Part shown: positions 15,655 through 24,446 of the stretch, one piece after another
Numbering within the stretch: the first letter of the stretch is position 1
Layout: each line of letters starts with the position of its first letter
NCBI RefSeq assembly: GCF_039537405.1
Contig: NZ_BAABAL010000009.1
Location: 248,001 to 312,000 of the forward strand
Direction of reading: 5' to 3'
Origin: Allokutzneria multivorans
GTDB taxonomy: Bacteria; Actinomycetota; Actinomycetes; Mycobacteriales; Pseudonocardiaceae
Length of the DNA: 64,000 nt
Notes under the pieces: model-generated
The model's input: the letters and a program-made list of their open reading frames with translations, nothing else
The model's database searches: none
Told to the model about the DNA's origin: nothing
Position numbers and translations under genes: made by a program

Positions 15655-17820
15655 ATGACTGAGACCATTCGCTGGGAGTCGCTTGAGGACGGCATCGTCC
15701 TCCTCACCCTCGACGACCCGGGCCAGCAGGCGAACACGATGAACGAGGGCTTCCAGCGCTCCATCGTGGAGATCACCGACCGGCTGCACGCCGAGCGCGA
15801 CGGCATCACCGGCGTGATCCTGACCTCCGCCAAGAAGACCTTCTTCGCGGGCGGCGACCTCAAGGACCTCGGCCGCATCCAGCCGGAGAACGCGCAGCTG
15901 GCCTTCGACGCCACGCAGCGGATGAAGGCCGCGCTGCGCAGGCTGGAGACGTTGGGGCGCCCCGTCGTCGCCGCGCTCAACGGCGCCGCGCTGGGCGGTG
16001 GCCTGGAGATCGCGCTGGCCACCCACCACCGCATCGCGCTCGACGACCCGAAGGCGCGCTTCGGCCTGCCCGAGGTGACCCTGGGCCTGCTGCCCGGCGG
16101 CGGCGGTGTCGCGCGCACCGTGCGGATGCTCGGCATCGTGGACGCGCTGATGAAGGTCCTGTTGCAGGGCAAGCAGATGCGCGTGCAGGAGGCCAAGGAC
16201 ACCGGCCTGATCGACGAGATCGTGCAGACGCCGGAGGAGCTGATCTCCCGCGCTCGCGAGTGGATCAAGGCCAACCCCGAGGCCGTGCAGCCGTGGGACG
16301 TCAAGGGCCACAAGATCCCCGGCGGCACGCCGTCCAACCCGAAGTTCGCGGCGAACCTGCCCGCGTTCCCGGCCAACCTGCGCAAGCAGCTCAAGGGCGC
16401 TCCGCTGCCCGCGCCGCGCAACATCCTCGCGGCGGCGGTGGAGGGCGCGCAGGTCGACTTCGACACCGCGCTGCGCATCGAGACCCGCTACTTCGTCGAC
16501 CTGGCGACCGGCCAGGTGGCGAAGAACATGATCAAGGCGTTCTTCTTCGACCTCCAGCACGCCAACTCCGGCGGCAGCAGGCCGAAGGACGTCCCCTCGT
16601 GGAGGGCGACCAAGGTCGCTGTGCTCGGCGCGGGCATGATGGGCGCCGGAATCGCTTACGTGTGCGCGAAATCCGGCATCGAGGTCGTGCTCAAGGACGT
16701 CTCCACCGAGAGCGCCGAGAAGGGCAAGGCGTACTCGCAGAAGATCCTCGACAAGGCCGTCGCACGGGGACGGTCCACTCCTGAGGCTCGTGACGAGGTG
16801 CTCGCCCGCATCACGCCGACCGGTGACGTCGCCGACCTCGACGGCTGCGACCTGGTGATCGAGGCGGTCTTCGAGAACACCGCGTTGAAGCACAAGGTCT
16901 TCGGCGAGATCGAGGGCGTCGTGGCGCCGCACGCGCTGCTGGCCTCCAACACCTCGACGCTGCCGATCACCGGCCTGGCCGAGGGCGTCAAGCGCCGCAA
17001 GGACTTCGTCGGACTGCACTTCTTCTCGCCGGTGGACAAGATGCCGCTGGTGGAGATCGTCGTCGGCGAGCAGACCTCGGACGAGGCGCTGGCCCGCGCG
17101 GTGGACGTGGTCCGGCAGATCCGCAAGACCCCCATCGTCGTCAACGACAGCAGGGGTTTCTTCACCAGCCGCGTCATCGGCACCTTCCTCAACGAGGGCG
17201 TCGCCATGCTCGCCGAGGGCTACAGCGCCTCGACCATCGAGCAGGTCTCCTCGCAGGCGGGCTACCCGGCGCCGGTGCTCCAGCTGATGGACGAGCTGAC
17301 GCTGACCCTCGGCCGCAAGATCCGCACCGAGACCAAGCAGGCCGTCATCGACGCCGGTGGCACCTGGACCCCGCACCCCGCCGAGGTCGTCATCGACCGC
17401 ATGGTCGAGGAGTTCGGCCGCGAGGGGCGCGCGGGCGGCTCCGGCTTCTACAACTACGGTCCCGACGGCAAGCGCGCCGGTCTGTGGCCGGGCCTGGCCG
17501 AGGCGTTCCCGGTGCTGCACACCGAGGACGTGCCGTTCCAGGACCTCGTCGAGCGCCTGCTGTTCATTGAGGCGCTGGAGACCGTGCGCTGCGTGGAGGA
17601 GGGCGTGATCACCTCCGTGCCCGACGCCAACATCGGCTCCATCATGGGCATCGGCTTCCCGCCGTGGACCGGCGGCGTGCTCCAGTACATCAACGGCTAC
17701 GAGGGCGGCCCCAAGGGCTTCCTGGCCCGCGCCGAGGAACTGGCCGAGCGCTACGGCGAACGCTTCACCCCGCCCGCCCTCCTGCGCACCAAGGCCGACA
17801 CCGGCACCACCTTCGAGTAG
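15655..17820 (+). CDS. fadB: Fatty-acid oxidation multifunctional protein, enoyl-CoA hydratase/3-hydroxyacyl-CoA dehydrogenase
   Basis: 721 residues. The N-terminal crotonase domain (about 1-200) has FFAGGDLKDLG and AALNGAALGGGLEIALATHHRI with an oxyanion hole, plus GLPEVTLGLLPGGGG. The NAD-binding domain starts near residue 320 (KVAVLGAGMMGAGIAYVCAKSG), and a 3-hydroxyacyl-CoA dehydrogenase C-terminal region follows (VGLHFFSPVDKMPLVEIV, NDSRGFFTSRV). Converts trans-enoyl-CoA to 3-ketoacyl-CoA for FadA. Length is normal. Ends at a strong intrinsic terminator. Confidence 0.93.
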   Translation: MTETIRWESLEDGIVLLTLDDPGQQANTMNEGFQRSIVEITDRLHAERDGITGVILTSAKKTFFAGGDLKDLGRIQPENAQLAFDATQRMKAALRRLETLGRPVVAALNGAALGGGLEIALATHHRIALDDPKARFGLPEVTLGLLPGGGGVARTVRMLGIVDALMKVLLQGKQMRVQEAKDTGLIDEIVQTPEELISRAREWIKANPEAVQPWDVKGHKIPGGTPSNPKFAANLPAFPANLRKQLKGAPLPAPRNILAAAVEGAQVDFDTALRIETRYFVDLATGQVAKNMIKAFFFDLQHANSGGSRPKDVPSWRATKVAVLGAGMMGAGIAYVCAKSGIEVVLKDVSTESAEKGKAYSQKILDKAVARGRSTPEARDEVLARITPTGDVADLDGCDLVIEAVFENTALKHKVFGEIEGVVAPHALLASNTSTLPITGLAEGVKRRKDFVGLHFFSPVDKMPLVEIVVGEQTSDEALARAVDVVRQIRKTPIVVNDSRGFFTSRVIGTFLNEGVAMLAEGYSASTIEQVSSQAGYPAPVLQLMDELTLTLGRKIRTETKQAVIDAGGTWTPHPAEVVIDRMVEEFGREGRAGGSGFYNYGPDGKRAGLWPGLAEAFPVLHTEDVPFQDLVERLLFIEALETVRCVEEGVITSVPDANIGSIMGIGFPPWTGGVLQYINGYEGGPKGFLARAEELAERYGERFTPPALLRTKADTGTTFE

Positions 17821-17846
17821 CCCCCCGCACCACCGACCCCCTCACC

Positions 17847-17881
17847 GGCTCCCCGACCCCCACGGTCGGGGAGCCGTTTTT
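17847..17881 (+). terminator. Intrinsic terminator after fadB
   Basis: 12-bp perfect stem (17847-17858 with 17864-17875), 5-nt loop CCCAC, followed by GTTTTTA. One of the few hairpins in the window with a T-run. Confidence 0.9.
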
Positions 17882-17882
17882 A

Positions 17883-17990
17883 TGCCCTGAACGACCCGTT
17901 TGGTGCGTTGAGCGCACTGAACGGGTCGTTTAGTGCGTTAGACGCACCAAACGACCCGTTCAGGGAGTACGGCGCACCAAACGGGGCTTT
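17883..17990. repeat. Family A repeat, locus 2, with 21-bp hairpin
   Basis: About three and a half 30-bp units in mixed orientation. Arms 17917-17937 and 17943-17963 pair in 20 of 21 positions around a 5-nt loop (TTAGA). Lies between the converging fadB and GH4 genes. Confidence 0.75.
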
Positions 17991-18019
17991 CGTGTGGGGG
18001 CGGAGTGCGGTGCCAGGGG

Positions 18020-19357
18020 TTAGGGCTTGAGGTCGGAGAGGGTGGGGAAGGCGGTGATGTAGGCGTCGAGGGTGCGCTCGGCGGCGGCCACGGAGTCGGT
18101 GAGGGGGTGGCTGGCGAGGGCCAGGAGGGCTTGGTCGCGGTCGCGGTGGACGGCGGCGGTGATGGCGGCGCGCTCGCAGGACTTGACGCGGCGCATGAGG
18201 CCGATGGCGTGCTCCGGCAACGGGTCCGTGGCGATGGGGCGTGGGCCGTTGCCGTCGACGACGCACGGCACTTCGACGACGGCGTCGTCGGGCAGCCCGG
18301 GGACAGCACCGCGGTTGCGCACGTTGAGGATCAGCGACGTGGGGGTGTTGCCCGCGATCGAGGTCATCAGGCTGAGCGCGACCTGCTCGTAGCCACCGCC
18401 GTCCATGTCGCAGGCGTCGCGCTCCCCGGCCTCGGCGACGGCGCGGCCCTCCGCCATGTAGGTGGCCTCGCGTTCCAAGCGCACGTTTTCCCACAGCTCC
18501 AAAGCATCGGGCGCGGAGAGCACGTTGGAGTAGAACTGATCCTGTTGCGCCAGAAGGAATTCGCCGCGAGTCGTTGCCTGGTCGGCGACCGAAGCGAGGG
18601 TTTCGCGGGCGAAGTAGTAGTAGTGCAGGTACTCGTTGGGGATCGCGCGCAGCGTCCGCAGCCACGAAGCGCCGAAGAGCTTGCCCTCCTCGAAGGACGT
18701 CAGCGCGGCGGGATCGGAGAACAGCGCGGGCAGGCGGTCGTGGCCGTTGACCCGCACGGCCCGCAGCCAGCCGAGGTGGTTGAGCCCGACGTAGTCGAAG
18801 CCCGCGCGCTCGAAGGGCACGTCCAGTGCGCCAGCCACGCGGCGGCACAGGCCGACGGGGGAGTCGCAGATGCCCACGACCCGATCGCCGAGCACCGCCG
18901 ACATGGCCTCGGTGACCATGCCCGCGGGGTTGGTGAAGTTGATCAGCCACGCGTCCGGGGCCAGTCTGTCCACAGTGGACGCGATCTCCATGGCGACCGG
19001 GATCGTTCGCAGCGCGTAACAGATCCCGCCCGCGCCAACGGTTTCCTGACCGAGCAGGTTCTCGCCGAGCGCCACGCGCTCATCCAGGGTGCGCCCGCGC
19101 AGACCGCCGACGCGGATCGCGGAGAACACGACGTCGGCCCCGCGCACCGCGTCCTCCAAGGACGTGGTCACCCGCAGCCGGGGACGCCAGTCGAAGGAAG
19201 CCGCCTGCCGGTCGAGGACCGCCGAAATGCCCTGGAGCCGCAAGGGATCGACGTCGTAGAGCACCAGCTCGTCCACCAAGCGGTCGGGATCGCCCAGCAG
19301 GCTCGAATGCACCAGTGGGACGCGGAACCCGCCGCCGCCCAGCACGACCAGTCTCAT
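18020..19357 (-). CDS. Glycoside hydrolase family 4, probable 6-phospho-beta-glucosidase
   Basis: 445 residues. GH4 enzymes use NAD and a divalent metal to cleave glycosides by a redox-elimination route in the cytoplasm. Seen here: dinucleotide-binding VVLGGGGFRVPLVHSSLL at the N-terminus, LINFTNPAGMVTEAM, the metal-ligand cysteine in VGICDSPVGL and histidine in GLNHLGWLRAV, and IPNEYLHYYYFARE. The sequence resembles 6-phospho-beta-glucosidases more than alpha-glycosidases, but substrate phosphorylation cannot be proven from sequence. The start overlaps the stop of the DeoR gene (ATGA), so it is translationally coupled. Confidence 0.87.
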   Translation of the reverse strand: MRLVVLGGGGFRVPLVHSSLLGDPDRLVDELVLYDVDPLRLQGISAVLDRQAASFDWRPRLRVTTSLEDAVRGADVVFSAIRVGGLRGRTLDERVALGENLLGQETVGAGGICYALRTIPVAMEIASTVDRLAPDAWLINFTNPAGMVTEAMSAVLGDRVVGICDSPVGLCRRVAGALDVPFERAGFDYVGLNHLGWLRAVRVNGHDRLPALFSDPAALTSFEEGKLFGASWLRTLRAIPNEYLHYYYFARETLASVADQATTRGEFLLAQQDQFYSNVLSAPDALELWENVRLEREATYMAEGRAVAEAGERDACDMDGGGYEQVALSLMTSIAGNTPTSLILNVRNRGAVPGLPDDAVVEVPCVVDGNGPRPIATDPLPEHAIGLMRRVKSCERAAITAAVHRDRDQALLALASHPLTDSVAAAERTLDAYITAFPTLSDLKP

Positions 19358-20106
19358 GCGCGCACTACCTCCACCCCTGCCTCGCTCATCACGCTGAGCG
19401 TCCGTTCGTCCGCACCGGTGTTGGTGACCAGGACGTTCACCTCGTCCGGACCGCAGATCCTGGCCAGCCCGGCACCGGGGAACTTCGCCGCGTCGGCGAG
19501 CAGCACCACCTGGTCGGCCGCGGCGAGCATGGCGCGCTTCTGCGGCACTTCGACCACGGTGTCGTCCATGACGGAGCCGTCGGAGCGCACGCCCGCCGTG
19601 CCCATGAACAGCCGGTTCGCGCGCACTTGGCGCAGCGCGTCCTCGGTCAGGAAGCCGACCATCGACCGGTAGTTCCGCCGCACCACGCCGCCGAGCAGGA
19701 TCAGCTGCACCGCGTGATCGCCCACCAGCTCTTCGTAGACGGCGAGGTTGCTGGTCAGGACGGTGACCGCGCGCCCGTGCAGGTGCGCGGCGAGGCGGTG
19801 GGTGGTGGTGCCGATGTCCAGCAGCAGCACCTCGCCGTCGGCGACCGTGCTCGCGGCGGCCCTGGCCACGGCGTCCTTGTCGGCCAGGTCCTCGGCCGCC
19901 GCGCAGTCGAAGGGCGGCTCGGCGTCGGCGCTGATCATCGCGCCGCCGTGCACCCTGGTCAGCACGCCGTCGCGCTCCAGGCAGATCAGGTCGCGGCGGA
20001 TGGTGGCGTGGCTGGCGTCCAGCAGCTCGGCGAGCGTGGTGACGGAGGCCGAGCCGTCCCGCGACAGGCATCGCAGGATCTCCGAGTGGCGGCGCTGAGG
20101 AAGCAC
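19354..20106 (-). CDS. DeoR/GlpR-family transcriptional repressor
   Basis: About 250 residues. N-terminal HTH (MLPQRRHSEILRCLSRDGSASVTTLAELLDASHATIRRDLICLERDG VL-type) and a C-terminal sugar-phosphate-sensing domain with LLDIGTTTHRLAAHL and VLTSNLAVYEEL. I prefer the GTG at 20106, which gives the usual DeoR opening LPQRRH; the in-frame TTG at 20127 would add seven residues. Divergent from the PfkB/ABC operon and coupled to the GH4 gene, so it is the likely local repressor, probably responding to a phosphorylated sugar. Confidence 0.88.
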   Translation of the reverse strand: MLPQRRHSEILRCLSRDGSASVTTLAELLDASHATIRRDLICLERDGVLTRVHGGAMISADAEPPFDCAAAEDLADKDAVARAAASTVADGEVLLLDIGTTTHRLAAHLHGRAVTVLTSNLAVYEELVGDHAVQLILLGGVVRRNYRSMVGFLTEDALRQVRANRLFMGTAGVRSDGSVMDDTVVEVPQKRAMLAAADQVVLLADAAKFPGAGLARICGPDEVNVLVTNTGADERTLSVMSEAGVEVVRA

Positions 20107-20133
20107 GACCTGGACAGTATCAGTCAAAACCGC

Positions 20134-20145
20134 TCACATCTGTGA
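20134..20145. promoter_or_regulatory. Candidate DeoR operator in the divergent promoter
   Basis: TCACA-tc-TGTGA, perfect 5-bp arms, between the divergent DeoR and PfkB genes; TCACATCT recurs near 20207. Short, so only a candidate. Confidence 0.4.
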
Positions 20146-20261
20146 TCGTTTGGTGAGTGAAGTCCGGAAAAGTCCGATCCGGGCCAGGTGGCATGCTCAT
20201 GTCTTGTCACATCTCTGCACGCGGGTGCAGACTCCACGAATTCGCAGGGGAGGAGTTGTCG

Positions 20262-21389
20262 GTGGATCATCAGCCGCCCCATGGCCCACACGACGAGCGC
20301 CACGACCACGACCACGTCGAGATCGAGGTCGACCTCGACGCGGGAGCGAAGCTGCCCGGCGAACCCCCGGCGCTGGACGTGCTGCTCTCCGGCACGGTCT
20401 TCCTCGACATCATCTTCACCGGACTGCCGCACCTGCCCAGGACCGGGACCGAGATCTGGTCGACCGGCCTGGGCTCCAGCCCCGGCGGCATCGCCAACCT
20501 CGCCGTCGCGCTGAGCAGGCTCCAGCTCAACACCGGGCTGGCCGCCGCCTTCGGCGAGGACGTCTACGGCGACTTCTGCTGGGAGGTGCTGGCCAACCAG
20601 GAGAAGGTCGACCTCACGCACTCGCGCCGCTTCTACGGCTGGCACTCGCCGTTGACGGTGTCCATGGCGGTCAACAAGGACCGCAGCATGGTCACTCACG
20701 GCCACGCCGCGCCGACCGGGGCCGACGAACTGCTCAGCCCGCCGCCGAGGACCCGCGCGTGCTTCGTGCACGTGGACCTGCACAGCGACAACTGGGTCAA
20801 GCAGGCCAAGCAGGACGGCTCGCTGCTGTTCGCCGACGTCGGCTGGGACCCGAGCGAGAAGTGGGCGCCCTCGATGCTGCGCGAGCTGCTCGACGGCTAC
20901 CACGTGTTCCTGCCGAACTCCGTCGAAGCGACCCGCTACAGCCGCACGGACGACCCGAAGGCCGCCGCGCGCAAGCTCGCCGAGATCGTCCCGGTCGTCG
21001 TGGTCACGCGCGGCGCGGACGGCGCGGTCGCGGTGGACTCGCGCACCGGTGAGGAGGCCGAGGTCGGCGGGCTCAACGTGAACGCGCTCGACCCCACCGG
21101 AGCCGGAGACGTGTTCGGCGCGGGCTTCGTGTTCGGCACGCTGGCCGGGTGGCCGCTCGCCGACCGCGTGCACTTCGCCAACCTCTGCGCGGCGCTGTCG
21201 GTGCAGCACTTCGGCGGCTCGCTTTCCGCGCCGGGCTGGTGCGACATCGCGACGTGGTGGCGGGCGCTGAGCTGCCGTCCCGACGACGGTCTGCGCGGCT
21301 ACCACTTCCTCGACGACCTGCTGCCCAGCCACGGGTGTGCCACCGTGCGCAGGGCGAGCCCGACGATCGGCCTCCGGGGAAACCCGTGA
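20262..21389 (+). CDS. PfkB-family carbohydrate kinase with His-rich N-terminus
   Basis: 375 residues. Ribokinase-like fold: GTVFLDIIFTGLPHLP and GSSPGGIANLAVALSRL near the start of the domain, VVVVTRGADGAVAV, and the anion-hole/catalytic motif NALDPTGAGDVFGAGFVFG near the C-terminus. Before the domain lies an unusual tail, HQPPHGPHDERHDHDHVEIEVD, with seven histidines in its first 17 residues, possibly metal-binding. The GTG at 20262 has AGGGGAGG eight bases upstream. First gene of a rightward operon with a binding protein and two permeases. Probably phosphorylates the imported sugar or glycoside; the exact substrate is unknown. Confidence 0.85.
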   Translation: MDHQPPHGPHDERHDHDHVEIEVDLDAGAKLPGEPPALDVLLSGTVFLDIIFTGLPHLPRTGTEIWSTGLGSSPGGIANLAVALSRLQLNTGLAAAFGEDVYGDFCWEVLANQEKVDLTHSRRFYGWHSPLTVSMAVNKDRSMVTHGHAAPTGADELLSPPPRTRACFVHVDLHSDNWVKQAKQDGSLLFADVGWDPSEKWAPSMLRELLDGYHVFLPNSVEATRYSRTDDPKAAARKLAEIVPVVVVTRGADGAVAVDSRTGEEAEVGGLNVNALDPTGAGDVFGAGFVFGTLAGWPLADRVHFANLCAALSVQHFGGSLSAPGWCDIATWWRALSCRPDDGLRGYHFLDDLLPSHGCATVRRASPTIGLRGNP

Positions 21390-21403
21390 TGTGAGGAGGA
21401 GTC

Positions 21404-22732
21404 TTGCGCGGCTTCGCGGCGTCTCTCGCGGCCCTGTCCCTGGTCCTCGCGGGGTGCGTCCCCGGATCGGGATCGAGCGGGCAGCGCCCCGCCGAGCGCC
21501 CGGCGGGGGAGGTGCGCACCGACCCCGCGACCATGGGCGAGGTGACGCTGACGGTCTGGGACCAGGAGGTCCGGGGCGGTCAGGAGAAGCAGATCACCGC
21601 GCTCAACGACGCGTTCCAGCGCAAGTTCCCCAACATCAGGATCAAGCGGGTAGCGCGGTCCTTCGACGACCTGCGCAGCACGGTGAAGCTCGGGCTGACC
21701 GGAGCGGACGCGCCCGATGTCGTGCAGGTCAACAACGGCAAGCAGGACATGGGCTCGTTCGTCAAAGCCGGTCTGCTGCAACCGCTCGACGGCTACGCGA
21801 CGGCGCACAAGTGGACCGAGCGCATGCCGGACTCCGTGCTGCGCCTCGCCAAGTACCCCGACAGCGGCGCGGTGCTCGGTGAGGGCAAGCTCTACGGCGT
21901 CGCGCAGACCGGGGAGCTGGTCGGGCTCTACTACAACAAGGAAAAGCTCGCCAAACTCGGCATCCAGGCGCCGAGGACCTGGGAGGAGTTCGACGCCGCG
22001 CTGGCCACCGCCAAGCGCGCTGGCGAGCTGCCGATCCAGTTCGGCAACCTGGAGAAGAGCAGCGGCACCTACCTGTTCAGCCTCGCGATGCACCGCTACG
22101 GCAAGGCGGAGGAGGAGACGCGGCTCGCCACCGGGCGCGACGGCGTCACCTGGAACACCGATGCCAACAAGCAGGCCGCGCGACTGGTGCTGTCCTGGGC
22201 GGACAACGGCTACTTCCCGCAGGGTTTCGCGGGGATCAAGGGCGACGACTCCTGGGCAGCTTTCGCAAGGGGCGAGGGCGTTTTCCACGTCAGCGGCACC
22301 TGGCTGAGCGCTGACTTGCAGGCCGCCATGGGCGACAAGGCCGGTTTCCAGCTGCCTCCCGGGCAGACAGTCACCGGTGGAACGGGCTTGCCGTTCGCGG
22401 TCAGCGGGCGCAGCAAGAACCCTGACGCGGCTGCCGCCTACATCGACTTCATCACGAACTCCGCCGCGATGAAGGTGTTGGCGGACAACGGGAATCTGCC
22501 TGCGACCGAGGCGGACAAGCAGGCAGTCTCCGGGCTCAACAAGGACGTCTTCGCGGCATGGCAGACCGCTTCGCGCTCGGCGCAGATGGTGCCGTACCTG
22601 GACTACGCGACGGTCACCGCCTACGACGTGGTGACCGGAGCGACCGAACAGCTGTTGGCCAAACAGCTCTCCGTCGAGCAGTTCCTGACGGTGCTCCAGG
22701 ACGACTTGGACAAGAACCGTGGCGGCCGCTGA
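21404..22732 (+). CDS. Sugar ABC transporter substrate-binding lipoprotein
   Basis: 442 residues. TTG start with GAGGAGGA just upstream. Signal peptide with lipobox LAGC (cysteine near residue 18) anchors it to the outer face of the membrane. The body has family-1 solute-binding features: LTVWDQEVRGGQEKQITALNDAFQRKFP, VVQVNNGKQDMGSFVKAGLLQPLDGY, LVGLYYNKEKLAKLG and LPFAVSGRSKNPDAAAAYIDFI. Precedes two permease genes and overlaps the first by 14 bp. The sugar it binds is unknown. Confidence 0.9.
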   Translation: MRGFAASLAALSLVLAGCVPGSGSSGQRPAERPAGEVRTDPATMGEVTLTVWDQEVRGGQEKQITALNDAFQRKFPNIRIKRVARSFDDLRSTVKLGLTGADAPDVVQVNNGKQDMGSFVKAGLLQPLDGYATAHKWTERMPDSVLRLAKYPDSGAVLGEGKLYGVAQTGELVGLYYNKEKLAKLGIQAPRTWEEFDAALATAKRAGELPIQFGNLEKSSGTYLFSLAMHRYGKAEEETRLATGRDGVTWNTDANKQAARLVLSWADNGYFPQGFAGIKGDDSWAAFARGEGVFHVSGTWLSADLQAAMGDKAGFQLPPGQTVTGGTGLPFAVSGRSKNPDAAAAYIDFITNSAAMKVLADNGNLPATEADKQAVSGLNKDVFAAWQTASRSAQMVPYLDYATVTAYDVVTGATEQLLAKQLSVEQFLTVLQDDLDKNRGGR

Positions 22733-23591
22733 GCCGAGGCGCGTCGGCTACCTCTACATCCTGCCGGCGTTCCTCGTGTACGGGCTGTTCCTGCTGTTTC
22801 CGTTGCTGCACAGCGGTTGGATCTCCCTGTTCTCCTGGGACGGGCTGACGCTGGGCACGTTCGTCGGCCTGGACAACTACGCCGCGCTCGCCGCCGACGT
22901 CGGGTTCCTGTCGGCCTTCGGGCACGTCGCCGTGCTGCTGGTCTTCTTCGCGGTGCTGCCGGTGAGCATCGGTCTCGTGCTCGCGACCGCCTTGTCCCGC
23001 ACCAGGATTCGCGGCATGGCGTTCTTCCGGACGGCGTTGTTCCTGCCGCAGGTCGTCGCGATGGTCGTCGTCGCGATCGCGTGGCAGCGGATCTTCGCCC
23101 CGGACGGCGCGCTCAACGACCTGCTGCGCTTCGTCGGGCTCGACGGCCTGGTCACCGCGTGGCTGGGTGACTCGGGCACCGCGCTGATCGCGGTCGGGCT
23201 CGTGGGGACGTGGGTGCAGACCGGGCTCGCGGTCGTGCTTTTCCTCGGCGGCATCGGCAAGATCTCCACCGAGCTGTTCGACGCCGTGCGCCTCGACGGC
23301 GGAGGGGTGGCCCGGGAGTTCCGCACTGTCGTGCTTCCCGCGCTGCGCGCCGAGATCGGTGTGGCGCTGACGCTGACCGTGATCGCGGCGCTGCGCACGT
23401 TCGATCTCGTGTACGTGATGACTCCGCAGGGCGGCCCCGGCGGTTCGACCACCGTGCCGTCCTACGAGATCTACCACCGCGCGTTCCACAGTGGACAGGT
23501 CGGTTCGGCCGCCGCTATCGGGATCACGCTGACCGCGCTCGCGTTCTTGATCACCTTCGGCATCACGAAGGTCACCGGGAGGGATCGCTGA
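22719..23591 (+). CDS. Sugar ABC transporter permease (MalF type)
   Basis: 290 residues with six predicted membrane helices. The opening YLYILPAFLVYGLFLLFPLLHSGWISLF is typical of MalF-like subunits. The EAA-type cytoplasmic loop is seen as FDAVRLDGGGVAREFRTVVLPALRAEIG. It begins within the end of the binding-protein gene and its TGA overlaps the ATG of the next permease. No ATPase gene is present; such systems usually borrow a shared MsiK-like ATPase encoded elsewhere. Confidence 0.9.
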   Translation: MAAAEPRRVGYLYILPAFLVYGLFLLFPLLHSGWISLFSWDGLTLGTFVGLDNYAALAADVGFLSAFGHVAVLLVFFAVLPVSIGLVLATALSRTRIRGMAFFRTALFLPQVVAMVVVAIAWQRIFAPDGALNDLLRFVGLDGLVTAWLGDSGTALIAVGLVGTWVQTGLAVVLFLGGIGKISTELFDAVRLDGGGVAREFRTVVLPALRAEIGVALTLTVIAALRTFDLVYVMTPQGGPGGSTTVPSYEIYHRAFHSGQVGSAAAIGITLTALAFLITFGITKVTGRDR

Positions 23592-24397
23592 TGAGGGCTT
23601 CCCGACTGGAACGCGTTGGCACGTACGCGGTTCTCGGCGTGTTCACCGCCTACGCGCTGTATCCCGTGCTGGCGATCCTGTTCACCGCGCTGCGGCCCGA
23701 GGTCGTCGGCCAGGGCGGGGTGCACTGGGAGAACTTCGTGACGGCGTGGCAGCAGGGCAATTTCGGCAGCTACCTCGGCACGAGCGCGATCGTCAGCGCA
23801 TGTGTCGTGGTGATCTCAGTAGTGCTGTCCGTGCTCGCCGGATATGCGTTCGGCACCATGCGGTTCCGAGGTCATCAGGCGCTGTTCTACCTGATGCTGG
23901 TCGGGATCATGGTGCCCGCTGAGGCCGTTGTCGTGCCGCTGTACTTCGATCTGCGAGACCTCGGGCTGACCAACACCTACGTGGCGCTGATCGGCCCTCA
24001 GGTCGCGCAGTCGGTGGCTTTCGGCGCTTTCTGGATGCGTACGTACTTCAGCTCGACGTCGCGGTCGGTGGTGGAGGCGGCCCGGCTCGATGGCGCGGGG
24101 CACTGGCAGACGTTGTGGCGCGTGCTGCTGCCGATGGGCCGTCCGGCGCTCGTGACGCTGATCGTCATGGTGTTCATGTGGACCTGGAACGAGTTCCTGC
24201 TCGCCCTGGTCATGGTGACCGACGAAGCGCTGCGCACCGCTCCGCTCGGGCTGCGCTTCTTTTCCGGGCGCGCGGTGACCAGTGTGCCGCTGCTCGCCGC
24301 CGCCTCCGTGCTCGTCGCGCTGCCGGTGGTGCTGGTCTACCTGTTCCTGCAACGGCACTTCATCCGGGGGATGCTCGACGGCGCCGTGAAGGGCTGA
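23591..24397 (+). CDS. Sugar ABC transporter permease (MalG type)
   Basis: 268 residues with six hydrophobic segments. The EAA loop VVEAARLDGAGHWQTLWRVLLPMGRPAL marks contact with the ATPase. The opening LGVFTAYALYPVLAILFTALRPE and the C-terminal LVYLFLQRHFIRGMLDGAVKG are typical for MalG-like subunits. Translationally coupled to the preceding permease (TGATG). Completes the importer of the PfkB/GH4 locus. Confidence 0.9.
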   Translation: MRASRLERVGTYAVLGVFTAYALYPVLAILFTALRPEVVGQGGVHWENFVTAWQQGNFGSYLGTSAIVSACVVVISVVLSVLAGYAFGTMRFRGHQALFYLMLVGIMVPAEAVVVPLYFDLRDLGLTNTYVALIGPQVAQSVAFGAFWMRTYFSSTSRSVVEAARLDGAGHWQTLWRVLLPMGRPALVTLIVMVFMWTWNEFLLALVMVTDEALRTAPLGLRFFSGRAVTSVPLLAAASVLVALPVVLVYLFLQRHFIRGMLDGAVKG

Positions 24398-24446
24398 GCA
24401 GGCGGATCGAAAGCGAGCCTTAACCGGCTGCTGCCAGCCTGCTGAG

